From contig JAPOQV010000443.1 of the NCBI GenBank assembly GCA_026710565.1, positions 1-20,394 of the forward strand: a stretch of 20,394 nt of DNA, written 5' to 3'. The notes beneath the pieces are model-generated. The model searched no databases. It had not been told where the DNA came from and worked only from the letters and a program-made list of their open reading frames with translations. This stretch comes from Spirochaetaceae bacterium (GTDB lineage Bacteria > Spirochaetota > Spirochaetia > SZUA-6 > Bin103). A program made the translations under genes and the position numbers. Of this stretch, positions 7,993 to 15,640 are shown piece by piece (the stretch's first letter is position 1; each line of letters begins with the position of its first letter).

Positions 7993-9813
7993 ATGGCAGA
8001 GCAGACGCTGGTCGACGAGGGCCGCTACGTGGCGGCCGGCACGGTCGAGGCCGTGCGCGCCAAGGGGGTCGTCCTGGTCGAGGGCGACGGGGTCACCGTC
8101 GCCGTGTTCGCCGACGGCGACCGCATTGCCGCCGTGGACAATCGCTGCCCGCACATGGGCTTCCCGCTGCACCGCGGATCGCTCGACGACGGCATCCTGA
8201 CCTGCCACTGGCATCACGCGCGCTTCGACGTCGCTTCCGGTTGCGCGTTCGACCTGTTCGCCGACGACGTGCCGTCCTACGAGGTGCGCATCGCCGACGG
8301 TCAGGTGCTGGTCGCGCGCCGCCCGCGCGAGCACGCCGACGCGGCGTTCTATGGCCGCCGCCTGCAGCGGGGGCTGGACATCGGCGTGGGCCTGATCCAG
8401 GCCAAGGCGCTGCTCGGGCTGCTGGACGAAGACCCGGACCCGTCCGGCGTGATCGCCACGGTCGCCGAGTTCGCCGCGCGCCGGCTGGCGAGTTGGGGCG
8501 AAGGGCTGGTGCGCCTTGGCTGCGTGGCCAACCTGGCGCCGTACCTGAGTGACGACACCCGCTACCTGGCGCTCTACTACGCGACCCGGCAGATAGCCGC
8601 CGAGGCGTCAGGGGCGGTGCCTCACCGCCTGCGCGGGGCGCTGGACGGCGACGACCGACGGCTGGACGATCTCGCCGGCTGGCTGCAGACGTTCGTCGGC
8701 GCCCGCCACGCGGACGGGGTCGAGCGCACGCTGGCGACGGCGCTGCGCACGTTGAGCGAGCGCGACGCCGCCGGCCTGCTGTCCGACGCGGCGGCGCAGC
8801 GCCTCTACGCCGAGGGCGGGCACCTGCTCGATTCCTGCAACAAGGTGTTCGAGCTGATGGACCACGTCGGCACGGACGACGCGGAGACGCACGTGGCGCT
8901 CCTGGCCGGCCGCATCGCCGCGGCGCGCGGTGAGGAGGAGGGAAGCGCCTGGCGGCATCCGGTCGACCTGGTGAGCGCCGCCCGCGACCTGGAGTCGCGG
9001 CTCCCGGAGCTGCTGGCGGCGGGCGGGGACGCGGCGCGCGCGAACGGGACCGCGGAAGCGGCGCAGGCGCGGGAGGTCTCCGGCCGCCTGCTTCCGGTCT
9101 TGCTCGGCGATGACGGCCGCGCGGTGCTGGCGGCGATCGGCGACGAGCTGGCCGGCGGAACCGCCCCCCGCATCCTGTCGGCCGTGGTCGCCTATGCGGC
9201 GGGGCTGCGCCTGGCGCGCTTCTCGGCATCGAACGACGTGGGCGACTGGTTCAGCGCGCAGCACACCTTCATCTTCGCCAACGCCGTGGACCGTGCGGTA
9301 CGGCGCAACCCCGCGGTGCGGACCGTCGCCGCGGTCGTGCAGGCCGCGCTGTCCGTGCACGCCGACCGCTTCCTGAACGTGCCTCCGGCTCGCCTGCCGG
9401 GCGAGCGGGACGGACTGGACGCACTGCCCGAGGACCACGACGAGTTGCTCGAACTCCTGCTCGACACGATGGATCGCCGCAGCACCCCGGGCGACGCGGA
9501 TGCGCTGACCGCCCGCTTCCTGCGCACCGGCGGTTCCCTGGAGCGGCTGATCGACACGCTGGCCCATGCGACGGTGCGCGAGGACCTCGACTTCCACAGC
9601 CTGCAGGTGCTGGAGGCGGCGGTCGCGCAGGGACCGACCTGGGGAGACGGACCGGAGCGGGAGCACCTGATGATCGGCGTAACCCGCAACCTGGCCGCGC
9701 AGTGTCCGACGCGCCGCGGCGGTCTGAGCACCGCCCTGATCGCCCGGCGGCTGCATCGCGGTCAGGCGCTGTACGCCGAGGATGAGGCGGATGGCGACGG
9801 CGGGGGCGCCTGA
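7993..9813 (+). CDS. Rieske [2Fe-2S] protein with long uncharacterised helical C-terminal region
   Basis: A 606-residue protein. Residues ~10-115 are a Rieske ferredoxin-type domain with cluster ligands C52-P-H54 and C71-x2-H74 (spacing CxH-x16-CxxH). The other ~480 residues are predicted mostly helical, with no signal peptide or membrane segment. They contain spaced histidines that could bind metal or substrate: H277 (GGHLLD), H291 (MDHVG), H322 (WRHPVDL), H424 (QHTFIFAN) and H456 (SVHADRF). It lacks the usual ring-hydroxylating oxygenase catalytic domain (no D/E-x3-D-x2-H-x4-H motif). The C-terminal part weakly recalls helical questin-oxidase-like proteins, but I cannot verify this. The PhyH oxygenase gene follows after 11 bases and the sulfatase after that, so an electron-transfer or oxygenase role in that pathway is inferred. 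Confidence 0.8.
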   Translation: MAEQTLVDEGRYVAAGTVEAVRAKGVVLVEGDGVTVAVFADGDRIAAVDNRCPHMGFPLHRGSLDDGILTCHWHHARFDVASGCAFDLFADDVPSYEVRIADGQVLVARRPREHADAAFYGRRLQRGLDIGVGLIQAKALLGLLDEDPDPSGVIATVAEFAARRLASWGEGLVRLGCVANLAPYLSDDTRYLALYYATRQIAAEASGAVPHRLRGALDGDDRRLDDLAGWLQTFVGARHADGVERTLATALRTLSERDAAGLLSDAAAQRLYAEGGHLLDSCNKVFELMDHVGTDDAETHVALLAGRIAAARGEEEGSAWRHPVDLVSAARDLESRLPELLAAGGDAARANGTAEAAQAREVSGRLLPVLLGDDGRAVLAAIGDELAGGTAPRILSAVVAYAAGLRLARFSASNDVGDWFSAQHTFIFANAVDRAVRRNPAVRTVAAVVQAALSVHADRFLNVPPARLPGERDGLDALPEDHDELLELLLDTMDRRSTPGDADALTARFLRTGGSLERLIDTLAHATVREDLDFHSLQVLEAAVAQGPTWGDGPEREHLMIGVTRNLAAQCPTRRGGLSTALIARRLHRGQALYAEDEADGDGGGA

Positions 9814-9818
9814 GGGAG
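9812..9818 (+). promoter_or_regulatory. Shine-Dalgarno for the PhyH gene
   Basis: GAGGGAG overlaps the TGA stop of the Rieske gene (9811-9813) and ends 6 bases before GTG 9825. It supports that GTG start and translational linkage of the two genes. Confidence 0.7.
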
Positions 9819-9824
9819 TTCGTC

Positions 9825-10604
9825 GTGCTGGATCTCCAGACCTTCGCGCCCGGCGATCCGGCCGGCGCCGCGGCGGTGTTCCACCGGGACGGTCTGGTCG
9901 TCATCCGCGACGCGCTCACGCCGGAGCAGCTCGCGCTCGCGCAGGCCGGAGCGCGGCGGGTGGCGGCCGAACAGATGGCGGCGATCCCGTTCGAGGAGGC
10001 GAACCGCGGCTATGCGCGCTATTCCTACGGACGCCAGCTCCACCACCCCGAATGGGCGCAGTTGATCGCGGTGCCGACGATCCTGCCGGTGCTGGATGAG
10101 ATCTGGGGCTCCGAAGAGTACATCTGCGGCGACGGCGGCGGCGACTACTCCGCGCCCGGAGCGGAGATTCAGCACCTGCACGGCGACGTGCGCGACGACA
10201 TCGCAGACCCGCTGCAGCAGGTCACCATCTTCGATCTGCCGAGCCCGTTCATCGTCGCCAACTACGTGATGACCGAGTTCAGCGAACGAACGGGAGCGAC
10301 CCGCTTCGTGCCCGGCACGCAGCGCACGCGCCAGAAGCCTCCCACGCTGGAGGAAGAACCCGACCGCATGCGGCGGTCGTTCGTGTGCGCACCGCCCGGC
10401 ACGGCCATCATCCGCGACGTGCGCTGCTGGCACGGCGGCACGCGCAACAGCAGCGACCAGGTGCGCATCATGCTCGGCATCGGTTACTACGCGCCCTGGT
10501 TTCGGCAGGCGCGGATGCGGGGCGTGGTGCCCCGGTCGCTGTACCGGACGCTGCCGGCGCGGGCGCAGAGACTCGCCCGGTTCATCGTCGACGACGGCGC
10601 GTGA
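9825..10604 (+). CDS. PhyH-family Fe(II)/2-oxoglutarate dioxygenase
   Basis: A 259-residue phytanoyl-CoA dioxygenase-like protein. The iron triad is visible as H119-x-D121 (LHGDV) and H203 (CWHGGTRN), with R214 (QVRIML) eleven residues later in the position of the 2-oxoglutarate-binding arginine. A typical opening (FHRDGLVVIRDALT) and the GATRFVPGT motif fit the family. Such enzymes hydroxylate or halogenate small molecules using O2 and 2-oxoglutarate; substrate unknown. Start GTG 9825 is chosen from the Shine-Dalgarno at 9812-9818. It lies 11 bases after the Rieske gene, and its stop overlaps or abuts the sulfatase start (GTGA at 10601-10604), so the three genes are probably one operon. Confidence 0.9.
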   Translation: MLDLQTFAPGDPAGAAAVFHRDGLVVIRDALTPEQLALAQAGARRVAAEQMAAIPFEEANRGYARYSYGRQLHHPEWAQLIAVPTILPVLDEIWGSEEYICGDGGGDYSAPGAEIQHLHGDVRDDIADPLQQVTIFDLPSPFIVANYVMTEFSERTGATRFVPGTQRTRQKPPTLEEEPDRMRRSFVCAPPGTAIIRDVRCWHGGTRNSSDQVRIMLGIGYYAPWFRQARMRGVVPRSLYRTLPARAQRLARFIVDDGA

Positions 10605-10606
10605 GG

Positions 10607-11920
10607 ATGCCGCCACCGCCGAACATCCTGTTCGTCTTCACCGACCAGCACCGCTGGGACTGGGTCGGGTACGAGGGGCGGGTGCCGGTGCGCACCCCCA
10701 ACCTGGACCGGCTCGCCGCGCGCGGCGTTGCCTTCAGCGGCTGCCGGGTGGCAAGCCCGATGTGCGCTCCCAGCCGCGCCTGCCTGGCCGCCGGCGTGCG
10801 CTACGACCGCTGCCGCGTCGCCGACAACCGCGCCGACGCCGATCCGGCGCTGCCGACCTTCATGCAGTCCCTGCGCGCGGCCGGCTACCGGGTGGCGATG
10901 TGCGGAAAGAGCGACCTGCACAAGCGCTCGCACCTGCACGGCCGCTACGGCTGGTCCAGCTTCCTGGGGCGGATGGGATTCACCGACACCCTCGATCATG
11001 CCGGCCACCGCGACAGCGCCGCCGTCGCCGGCCGGACCGAGCCCATCGAGCCCTACCTGGCGTTCCTCCACGAGCACGGGCTCGCGGCGACGGTGCTGGA
11101 GGACTGGGAGCGGCGCCGGCAGCACGACCAGGACGGGAACGGGATCGCCGCATGGCCCTGCCCGCACGGCCGCTTCTTTCAGATCGACGACTTCACGGGA
11201 CGGGCGGCGCTCGGCCTGCTCGACCGGCTGCCGCCCGGGCAGCCGTGGTTCCTGCAGGTGAACTTCTCCGGCCCGCATCCGTATTTCGATGCCTGCCGGG
11301 AGCTGCTCGACCGCTACGAGGGCGTCGCATTCCCGGAACCGGCCGACGCACCGCCGTCACCGCACGACCACCAGGCGATCAGGCGCAGCTATGCGGCCAA
11401 GATCGAAGGCATCGACGACTGGATCGGCTGGATCCGGGATGCCGTCGAGCGGCGCGGCGAGACGGACCGCACGCTGTTCGCCTTCTCGGCCGACCACGGC
11501 GAGATGCTCGGCGAGGGTGGGCTCTGGGACAAGGGACAGCCGCACGAGGGCTCCGTGCGCGTGCCGCTGGCGGTCTCCGGGCCCGGCGTCGACGCGGGAC
11601 GCTGGAGCGATGCGCCGGTGGAGACGATCGATCTGGCCGCCATGTTCGTGGAAGCCGCCCGGGCGGAGCCGCCGGCGGGCTGGGATGCGACCTCGTTGTG
11701 GCCACTGCTGAGAGGCAGCGCCCGGCGCACGCGGCCGGTCGCCGAGTCGGCATTCGGCGACTGGCGCCTGCGCACGGACGGCCGCTGGAAACTGGTCGAG
11801 CGCGCGGCGTTCGCAACGGAACTCTACGACCTGTGGAACGATCCCACCGAGCGTCAAGACGTGGTCGCCCGACACCCACGGATCGTCGATCGCCTGCGAC
11901 GAGCCGCTGCCCCCCGGTGA
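10607..11920 (+). CDS. Type I (formylglycine-dependent) sulfatase
   Basis: A 437-residue alkaline-phosphatase-superfamily sulfatase. The activation motif CAPSR (C53-R57, followed by ACLAAG) carries the cysteine that is oxidised to formylglycine. Metal ligands are suggested at D13 (FTDQH) and D296-H297 (SADHGEMLGEGG). The first motif reads DQ where most sulfatases have DD, a known variation. The C-terminal LYDLWNDPTERQDV is characteristic of the family. No signal peptide is seen, so it appears cytoplasmic, unlike most glycan sulfatases. No formylglycine-generating enzyme or radical-SAM maturase lies in the window. ATG 10607 follows the PhyH stop by 2 bases; an in-frame GTG at 10601 would overlap it by 4 bases and add two residues. 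The substrate is probably a sulfate ester, possibly shared with the upstream oxygenase. Confidence 0.9.
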   Translation: MPPPPNILFVFTDQHRWDWVGYEGRVPVRTPNLDRLAARGVAFSGCRVASPMCAPSRACLAAGVRYDRCRVADNRADADPALPTFMQSLRAAGYRVAMCGKSDLHKRSHLHGRYGWSSFLGRMGFTDTLDHAGHRDSAAVAGRTEPIEPYLAFLHEHGLAATVLEDWERRRQHDQDGNGIAAWPCPHGRFFQIDDFTGRAALGLLDRLPPGQPWFLQVNFSGPHPYFDACRELLDRYEGVAFPEPADAPPSPHDHQAIRRSYAAKIEGIDDWIGWIRDAVERRGETDRTLFAFSADHGEMLGEGGLWDKGQPHEGSVRVPLAVSGPGVDAGRWSDAPVETIDLAAMFVEAARAEPPAGWDATSLWPLLRGSARRTRPVAESAFGDWRLRTDGRWKLVERAAFATELYDLWNDPTERQDVVARHPRIVDRLRRAAAPR

Positions 11921-11973
11921 GTCTTTGCCGATCGCATACCGGCAGGTCGTCCGCCGCCACGATCGTCGTGCGG

Positions 11974-11979
11974 TAGACT
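11974..11979 (+). promoter_or_regulatory. Candidate -10 box for the aminotransferase gene
   Basis: TAGACT ends 9 bases before ATG 11989, so a transcript begun from it would be leaderless or have only a base or two of leader. No Shine-Dalgarno is seen. A bulged inverted repeat (CCGC-C-ACGA / TCGTGCGG, 11954-11973) lies directly upstream and could be an operator. No clear -35 box. Confidence 0.4.
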
Positions 11980-11988
11980 GATCGGCAC

Positions 11989-13263
11989 ATGGACACCGGA
12001 AGTACGGAGAGCGACCGGCTGGCGATCGACGGCGGCACGCCGCTGGTGACGGAACTGCCCGAGCGCGGCCTGATCGGCGCGGAGGAACGCGCGGCCGTCC
12101 TCGGGGTCGTCGATCGGGCGATCGCAGCCGGCGGCGCCATCGAGTACGGCGGGCCGGAGGAAGAGGCGTACTGCGCCGAGTTCGCGGAGACCCTGGGCGG
12201 CGGGCACGCCGATGCGGTCAATTCCGGCACCGCGGCGCTGTACGTCGCGCTGCGGGCGCTCGGCGTGGAGCCGTTCACGGAGGTGGTGGTGCCGGCGATC
12301 AGCGACCCCGGAGGCATGATGCCGGTGCCGTTGCTGGGCTGCATCCCGGTGGTGGCCGACACCGAGCCCGGCTCCTTCAACTGCGGCCCCGAGCAGATTG
12401 AGGCGGTGATCGGGCCCCTCACCAGCGCGATTGTGGTCGCTCACATCGCGGGCGAGCCGGCGCGCATCGCGGCCATCGCCCGCTTGGCCGAGCGTCACGG
12501 CGTGCCGCTGATCGAGGACTGCGCGCAGGCGCACGGCGCTGCCATCGGCGGCGCGCCGGTCGGGAGCTTCGGGACGGTCGCCGCGTTCTCGACGATGTGG
12601 GGCAAGCACCACTCGACCGGTGGGCAGGGCGGCGTGGTGTTCACGCGTGACGAGGAGCTGTACCGAAGGATCCGCGGCGCCGCCGATCGCGGCAAGCCGT
12701 TCGGGGCCACCCTGCCGGCGGGCCGCAACTACCTGGCCTCACTCAACTTCAATCAGGACGAGCTGAGTGCCGCCATCGGCCGCGCGCAGCTCGTCAAGCT
12801 GCCGGCGGCGGTGGCGCGTCGCCGCGCGTTCGTGAGGGCGCTGGCGGAGCACCTGACGGACGTGCCGTCGGTACGCGTGCCGGAGTTGCCCGACGGCGCG
12901 GAGCCTTCCTGGTGGTTCCTGCGGCTGCGCTACCGGTCGGCGGGCGGTTGGGACAAGGAGCGGTTCTGCGCGGCCGTCGCCGCCGAGGGGGTGCCGGTCA
13001 ACCCCACCTACGCCGCGCTGCCGGCCACCTACACCTGGTTCCGGGACCGGCAGGTGTTCGGGAGGCGGAGCGGCTTTCCGTGGACGGCGGCCGAGTACCG
13101 GGGCGACCCCGATCGTGCCTTCCCGTGTCCGAACGCGCACGCCGCGGTCGCCGAGCACTTCACGCTGCCGTTGCGCGAGTCGTGGGGGGAAGCGGAGGCG
13201 GCGAAGATCGCGGCGGCGTTCGCCCGCGTCGACCGCGCCGCGCGCCGGGCGGGAAGCGCGTAG
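11989..13263 (+). CDS. DegT/DnrJ/EryC1/StrS-family PLP aminotransferase
   Basis: A 424-residue fold-type I PLP enzyme. The Schiff-base lysine is K206 (MWGKHHSTGGQGG), the phosphate-binding loop is NSGTAALYVALRALG, and the cofactor aspartate lies in IEDCAQAHGA. These are the landmarks of the sugar-aminotransferase/AHBA-synthase family, which transfer an amino group from glutamate or glutamine to a keto-sugar or cyclitol. The N-terminus (LAIDGGTP) is typical of the subgroup found near Gfo/Idh oxidoreductases. It stands alone on the plus strand, converging on the ligase gene with 21 bases between stops. A Gfo/Idh dehydrogenase two genes away could supply the keto substrate; this is inference. 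Confidence 0.92.
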   Translation: MDTGSTESDRLAIDGGTPLVTELPERGLIGAEERAAVLGVVDRAIAAGGAIEYGGPEEEAYCAEFAETLGGGHADAVNSGTAALYVALRALGVEPFTEVVVPAISDPGGMMPVPLLGCIPVVADTEPGSFNCGPEQIEAVIGPLTSAIVVAHIAGEPARIAAIARLAERHGVPLIEDCAQAHGAAIGGAPVGSFGTVAAFSTMWGKHHSTGGQGGVVFTRDEELYRRIRGAADRGKPFGATLPAGRNYLASLNFNQDELSAAIGRAQLVKLPAAVARRRAFVRALAEHLTDVPSVRVPELPDGAEPSWWFLRLRYRSAGGWDKERFCAAVAAEGVPVNPTYAALPATYTWFRDRQVFGRRSGFPWTAAEYRGDPDRAFPCPNAHAAVAEHFTLPLRESWGEAEAAKIAAAFARVDRAARRAGSA

Positions 13264-13273
13264 CGCTCGCAGA

Positions 13274-13296
13274 CCGTCAGCGGGTCACGCTGACGG
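13274..13296. terminator. Perfect hairpin between convergent genes
   Basis: CCGTCAGCG (13274-13282) and CGCTGACGG (13288-13296) form a 9-bp perfect stem with a 5-base loop between two convergent genes, beginning 11 bases after the aminotransferase stop and overlapping the last codons and TGA of the ligase. There is no T-run on either side, so it may be a bidirectional terminator or 3'-end stabiliser rather than a classical intrinsic terminator. Confidence 0.5.
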
Positions 13297-14457
13297 AGAT
13301 CCGGCACGGGCCGGAACGCCTTCCTGCGTCTCCGCGAGCACCAAGTCGACGACCGCGCGGAGCGCCTCCTGCTCGGTCGCTCCCTCGACGCGGCGGAGCC
13401 GGAAGAGATCCAGTTGCCGGTCCGCGCTCGTGCCGTCGCGGATCATGTCCCGCACGCGGCGCAGTTCCTCTTCGCAGCCGAGCGCGGCGGCATCGCCGGC
13501 CAGCGTGTCGATCAACGCCGCGGCGTACTCGTCGATGTCCATGCGCCCGCCGGCGCCGGCATCGCCCAGGAACGCGAACACCCCGAAGCGCTGCGCCAGC
13601 CAGCGGTTCTCCAGGATGATCTCCGTCCGCGGCTCGGCCGGCAGCTCGTCTGACCGCGCCTGCCGCAGCAGCATGCGGATGAGCGATGCATAGAGCGCGG
13701 CGATGCACACCGCATCGTCGATGCGCGGGCAGATGTCGCAGATGCGCAGTTCGACCGTCGGATGCAGCGCGGCAGGGCGGATGTCCCACCACAGCTCGCT
13801 GCCGTCCCCGATGAAATCCAGGCGCCGGTACTCGTCCACGAGCCGGTCGTACTCCGCGCGCGACCTCAGCGGAGCGGGAGTGCTGGTGCGCGGGAGTGCG
13901 CCGAACAGGTTCAGCCGGTAGGACTTGTAACCGGTCATGCGTCCGCCGCTGAACGGTGACGACGTCGACAGCGCATGCAGGAACGGCAGGTAGCGGCGCA
14001 GGGCGGTCATGACCCGGATGCGTTCGTCCTCGTCGCCGAAGCCCGCATGGATGTGCATGCCGCCGATCAGCATGCGCCGCACCGCGTCCTGGAAGAGAGC
14101 GGCGAACCGTTCGTAGCGCTCCTTGCGGGTGGGCGCCTGCTCCGTCCACTGCGCGAACGGGTGGGTGGAGGAGGCCAACACCGCGGCGCCGTGCGTGGCA
14201 GCCGACTCCAGCACCACGCCGCGGGTCTCCACCAGGGCCTCGCGCACGTCGGCCACCCTGCGGCAGATGCGCGTGTTGGTCTCGATCTGCGAGCGGAGAA
14301 ACTCCGGGACCACCTTGTGCGGCCCGCTGTGCCGCGCGCAGGCGGCGAAGATGCCGGGGTCCGGATCGACCAGCAGGTCGCGCGTGTCCGGGTCGATCAG
14401 GAAGAACTCCTCCTCGACCCCGAGCGTGATCGCCAGGTCGTCGCCGGCTTTGGCCAT
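13285..14457 (-). CDS. Carboxylate-amine ligase, YbdK/GCS2 family
   Basis: A 390-residue member of the glutamate-cysteine ligase family 2 (GCS2). The opening GVEEEFFLID (13-22) is the family signature, and MHIHAGFGDEDE and ELRICDICP are further conserved blocks around the ATP/Mg site. E. coli YbdK is a weak glutamate-cysteine ligase of unknown physiological role; relatives join an amine to a carboxylate using ATP. Length is close to the usual ~370. The gene starts 3 bases after the Gfo/Idh stop and is surely co-transcribed with it. With an aminotransferase converging from the other side, a role in making an amide-containing small molecule is possible but inferred. A thiol-forming role similar to glutathione precursor synthesis is the main alternative. 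Confidence 0.9.
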   Translation of the reverse strand: MAKAGDDLAITLGVEEEFFLIDPDTRDLLVDPDPGIFAACARHSGPHKVVPEFLRSQIETNTRICRRVADVREALVETRGVVLESAATHGAAVLASSTHPFAQWTEQAPTRKERYERFAALFQDAVRRMLIGGMHIHAGFGDEDERIRVMTALRRYLPFLHALSTSSPFSGGRMTGYKSYRLNLFGALPRTSTPAPLRSRAEYDRLVDEYRRLDFIGDGSELWWDIRPAALHPTVELRICDICPRIDDAVCIAALYASLIRMLLRQARSDELPAEPRTEIILENRWLAQRFGVFAFLGDAGAGGRMDIDEYAAALIDTLAGDAAALGCEEELRRVRDMIRDGTSADRQLDLFRLRRVEGATEQEALRAVVDLVLAETQEGVPARAGSPSA

Positions 14458-14460
14458 GCT

Positions 14461-15546
14461 TCAGTCGAGTGTCGACTGCCGGCGGCACTCTTCCATGATG
14501 CGCATCTGGCGCAGCACCTGCTCGGCGGTGACCGGCAGCGGGCCGCCGTGGCGGATGGCGTCGAACAGCTCCCGGTAGTAGCGGGCCTCGCCCTCGGCCT
14601 CCGGGGCGCCGGCCGCCTTTGCCTCCTCGAGCGTCCAGCGGTGCTCGACCCAGTCGACCTGCTCCCGGTTGTAGCTGCGGTCCCCGGTCGGCTCGGTGGA
14701 CAATTGGCGCTCGGGCCGGCTGCCGGGGCGCACGCAGCGCCACGTCAGCTCGCCGTTGCCGCCCACCAGCCCGCCTTCCGATCCCATGACGTGGAGCATC
14801 GGCTGCTCGTAGGCGCAGGTGGAGGTGATCTCGATGTCGATGGTCGGCGCGGCGGCGGCGTCCGTATCCGCGGGGTCAGGGGTGAGGACGACCTTGAGAT
14901 GGTCCTCCGCGTCGCCGAGGGTCTGCACGCAGTCGCTCACGTACAGCACGCGCGGCTCGCCCGGGCCGAACAGCGTCAGGGCGGCGTCGATCAGGTGGGC
15001 GCCGGTGTTGTTGAGCGATCCGCCGCCGAAGCGCCGCAGGGTCTGCCAGTCCCAGCGTCGTCCGAAGCCGTGGTTGACCAGCCGCACCTGTACCAGGCGC
15101 CCGAGCTCGCCTGCGCCCACGATGGCGAGCACTTTCTGCAGCTCCGGGCGGAAGCGCCAGTTCTGGAAGACGGAGAAGAGCCGGCCGGTGGCGTCCCGGA
15201 CCGCGACCATGCGCTCGGCCTCCGGAAGCGAGGTGGCCATCGGCTTCTCGCCGACCACGTGGCGGCCGGACTCCAGCGCGGCCGTCGCGTACGGTGCGTG
15301 CAGGTGGCTCGGCACCGCGACCACGACCAGCTCGACCTCGGCGTCGGCCAGCAGGTCGTCGAACTCGACGTGGGAACGGCAGCCGAAGCGCTGCTCGGCT
15401 TCGGCCCGCCGCTCGGCCAGGTGGTCCTGAACGGCGACCACGGTGAAGCGCTCCGGCTGCTCGGCGAGCAGGCGCGCGTGGATGCTCCAGCCGCTACGGC
15501 CCAGGCCGGCGATGGCGGTGCGCACGGGGGGGACTGAGGTGCTCAT
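14461..15546 (-). CDS. Gfo/Idh/MocA-family oxidoreductase
   Basis: A 361-residue NAD(P)-dependent dehydrogenase. The Rossmann motif is GLGRSG (14-19) and the conserved EKP lies at 100-102 (GEKPMATS). NTGAHLIDAALTLFG has the H/D pair typical of the catalytic segment, and the C-terminal half is the usual Gfo/Idh beta-sheet domain. Such enzymes oxidise or epimerise sugars, inositols and sugar acids. It heads the minus-strand pair with the YbdK ligase and is divergent from the sugar ABC permeases, which suggests a shared sugar-linked regulation. ATG 15546 has no Shine-Dalgarno but has a good -10 box (TATGAT) 9 bases upstream, consistent with a leaderless transcript. Confidence 0.92.
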   Translation of the reverse strand: MSTSVPPVRTAIAGLGRSGWSIHARLLAEQPERFTVVAVQDHLAERRAEAEQRFGCRSHVEFDDLLADAEVELVVVAVPSHLHAPYATAALESGRHVVGEKPMATSLPEAERMVAVRDATGRLFSVFQNWRFRPELQKVLAIVGAGELGRLVQVRLVNHGFGRRWDWQTLRRFGGGSLNNTGAHLIDAALTLFGPGEPRVLYVSDCVQTLGDAEDHLKVVLTPDPADTDAAAAPTIDIEITSTCAYEQPMLHVMGSEGGLVGGNGELTWRCVRPGSRPERQLSTEPTGDRSYNREQVDWVEHRWTLEEAKAAGAPEAEGEARYYRELFDAIRHGGPLPVTAEQVLRQMRIMEECRRQSTLD

Positions 15547-15555
15547 GACGGGCGG

Positions 15556-15585
15556 ATCATAGCCTCACCGGGCCGGCGGTGGCAG
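15556..15585 (-). promoter_or_regulatory. Candidate promoter of the Gfo/Idh-ligase operon
   Basis: On the minus strand, CTGCCA (15585-15580, 4/6) and TATGAT (15561-15556, 5/6) are 18 bases apart. The -10 box ends 9 bases before ATG 15546, predicting a transcript with almost no leader. Confidence 0.5.
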
Positions 15586-15587
15586 GC

Positions 15588-15603
15588 CTGGTCGGTTGAC
15601 CGG
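15588..15603. promoter_or_regulatory. Imperfect palindrome between divergent promoters
   Basis: CTGGTC-ggtt-GACCGG pairs at all positions but one (a T-G). It lies between the two divergent promoters and covers the plus-strand -35 box, so it is positioned to act as an operator for both directions. No regulator gene lies in the window; this is a weak call. Confidence 0.25.
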
Positions 15604-15624
15604 CTCCGGGAGCGAACGTAGGGT
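15596..15624 (+). promoter_or_regulatory. Candidate promoter of the ABC permease genes
   Basis: TTGACC (15596-15601, 5/6) and TAGGGT (15619-15624, TAnnnT type) are separated by exactly 17 bases. Predicted transcription start is near 15631, ten bases before GTG 15641. The TTG that could be read as a start codon at 15596 is therefore more likely the -35 box. Confidence 0.5.
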
Positions 15625-15640
15625 CGGCGGCGAGCACATC

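Noticed and set aside
6159..7994. Long antisense open frames, e.g. minus strand 6159-7994, plus strand 13975-15537 and plus strand 17695-19323
   Set aside because: They lie opposite genes with clear motifs, have skewed Arg/Ala/His/Gly-rich composition and no recognisable domain. Long shadow frames are expected at this GC content.
15596..15640. TTG at 15596 as start of the first permease
   Set aside because: It is part of TTGACC, a 5/6 match to the -35 consensus with a 17-base spacer; the added residues do not look like a permease N-terminus.
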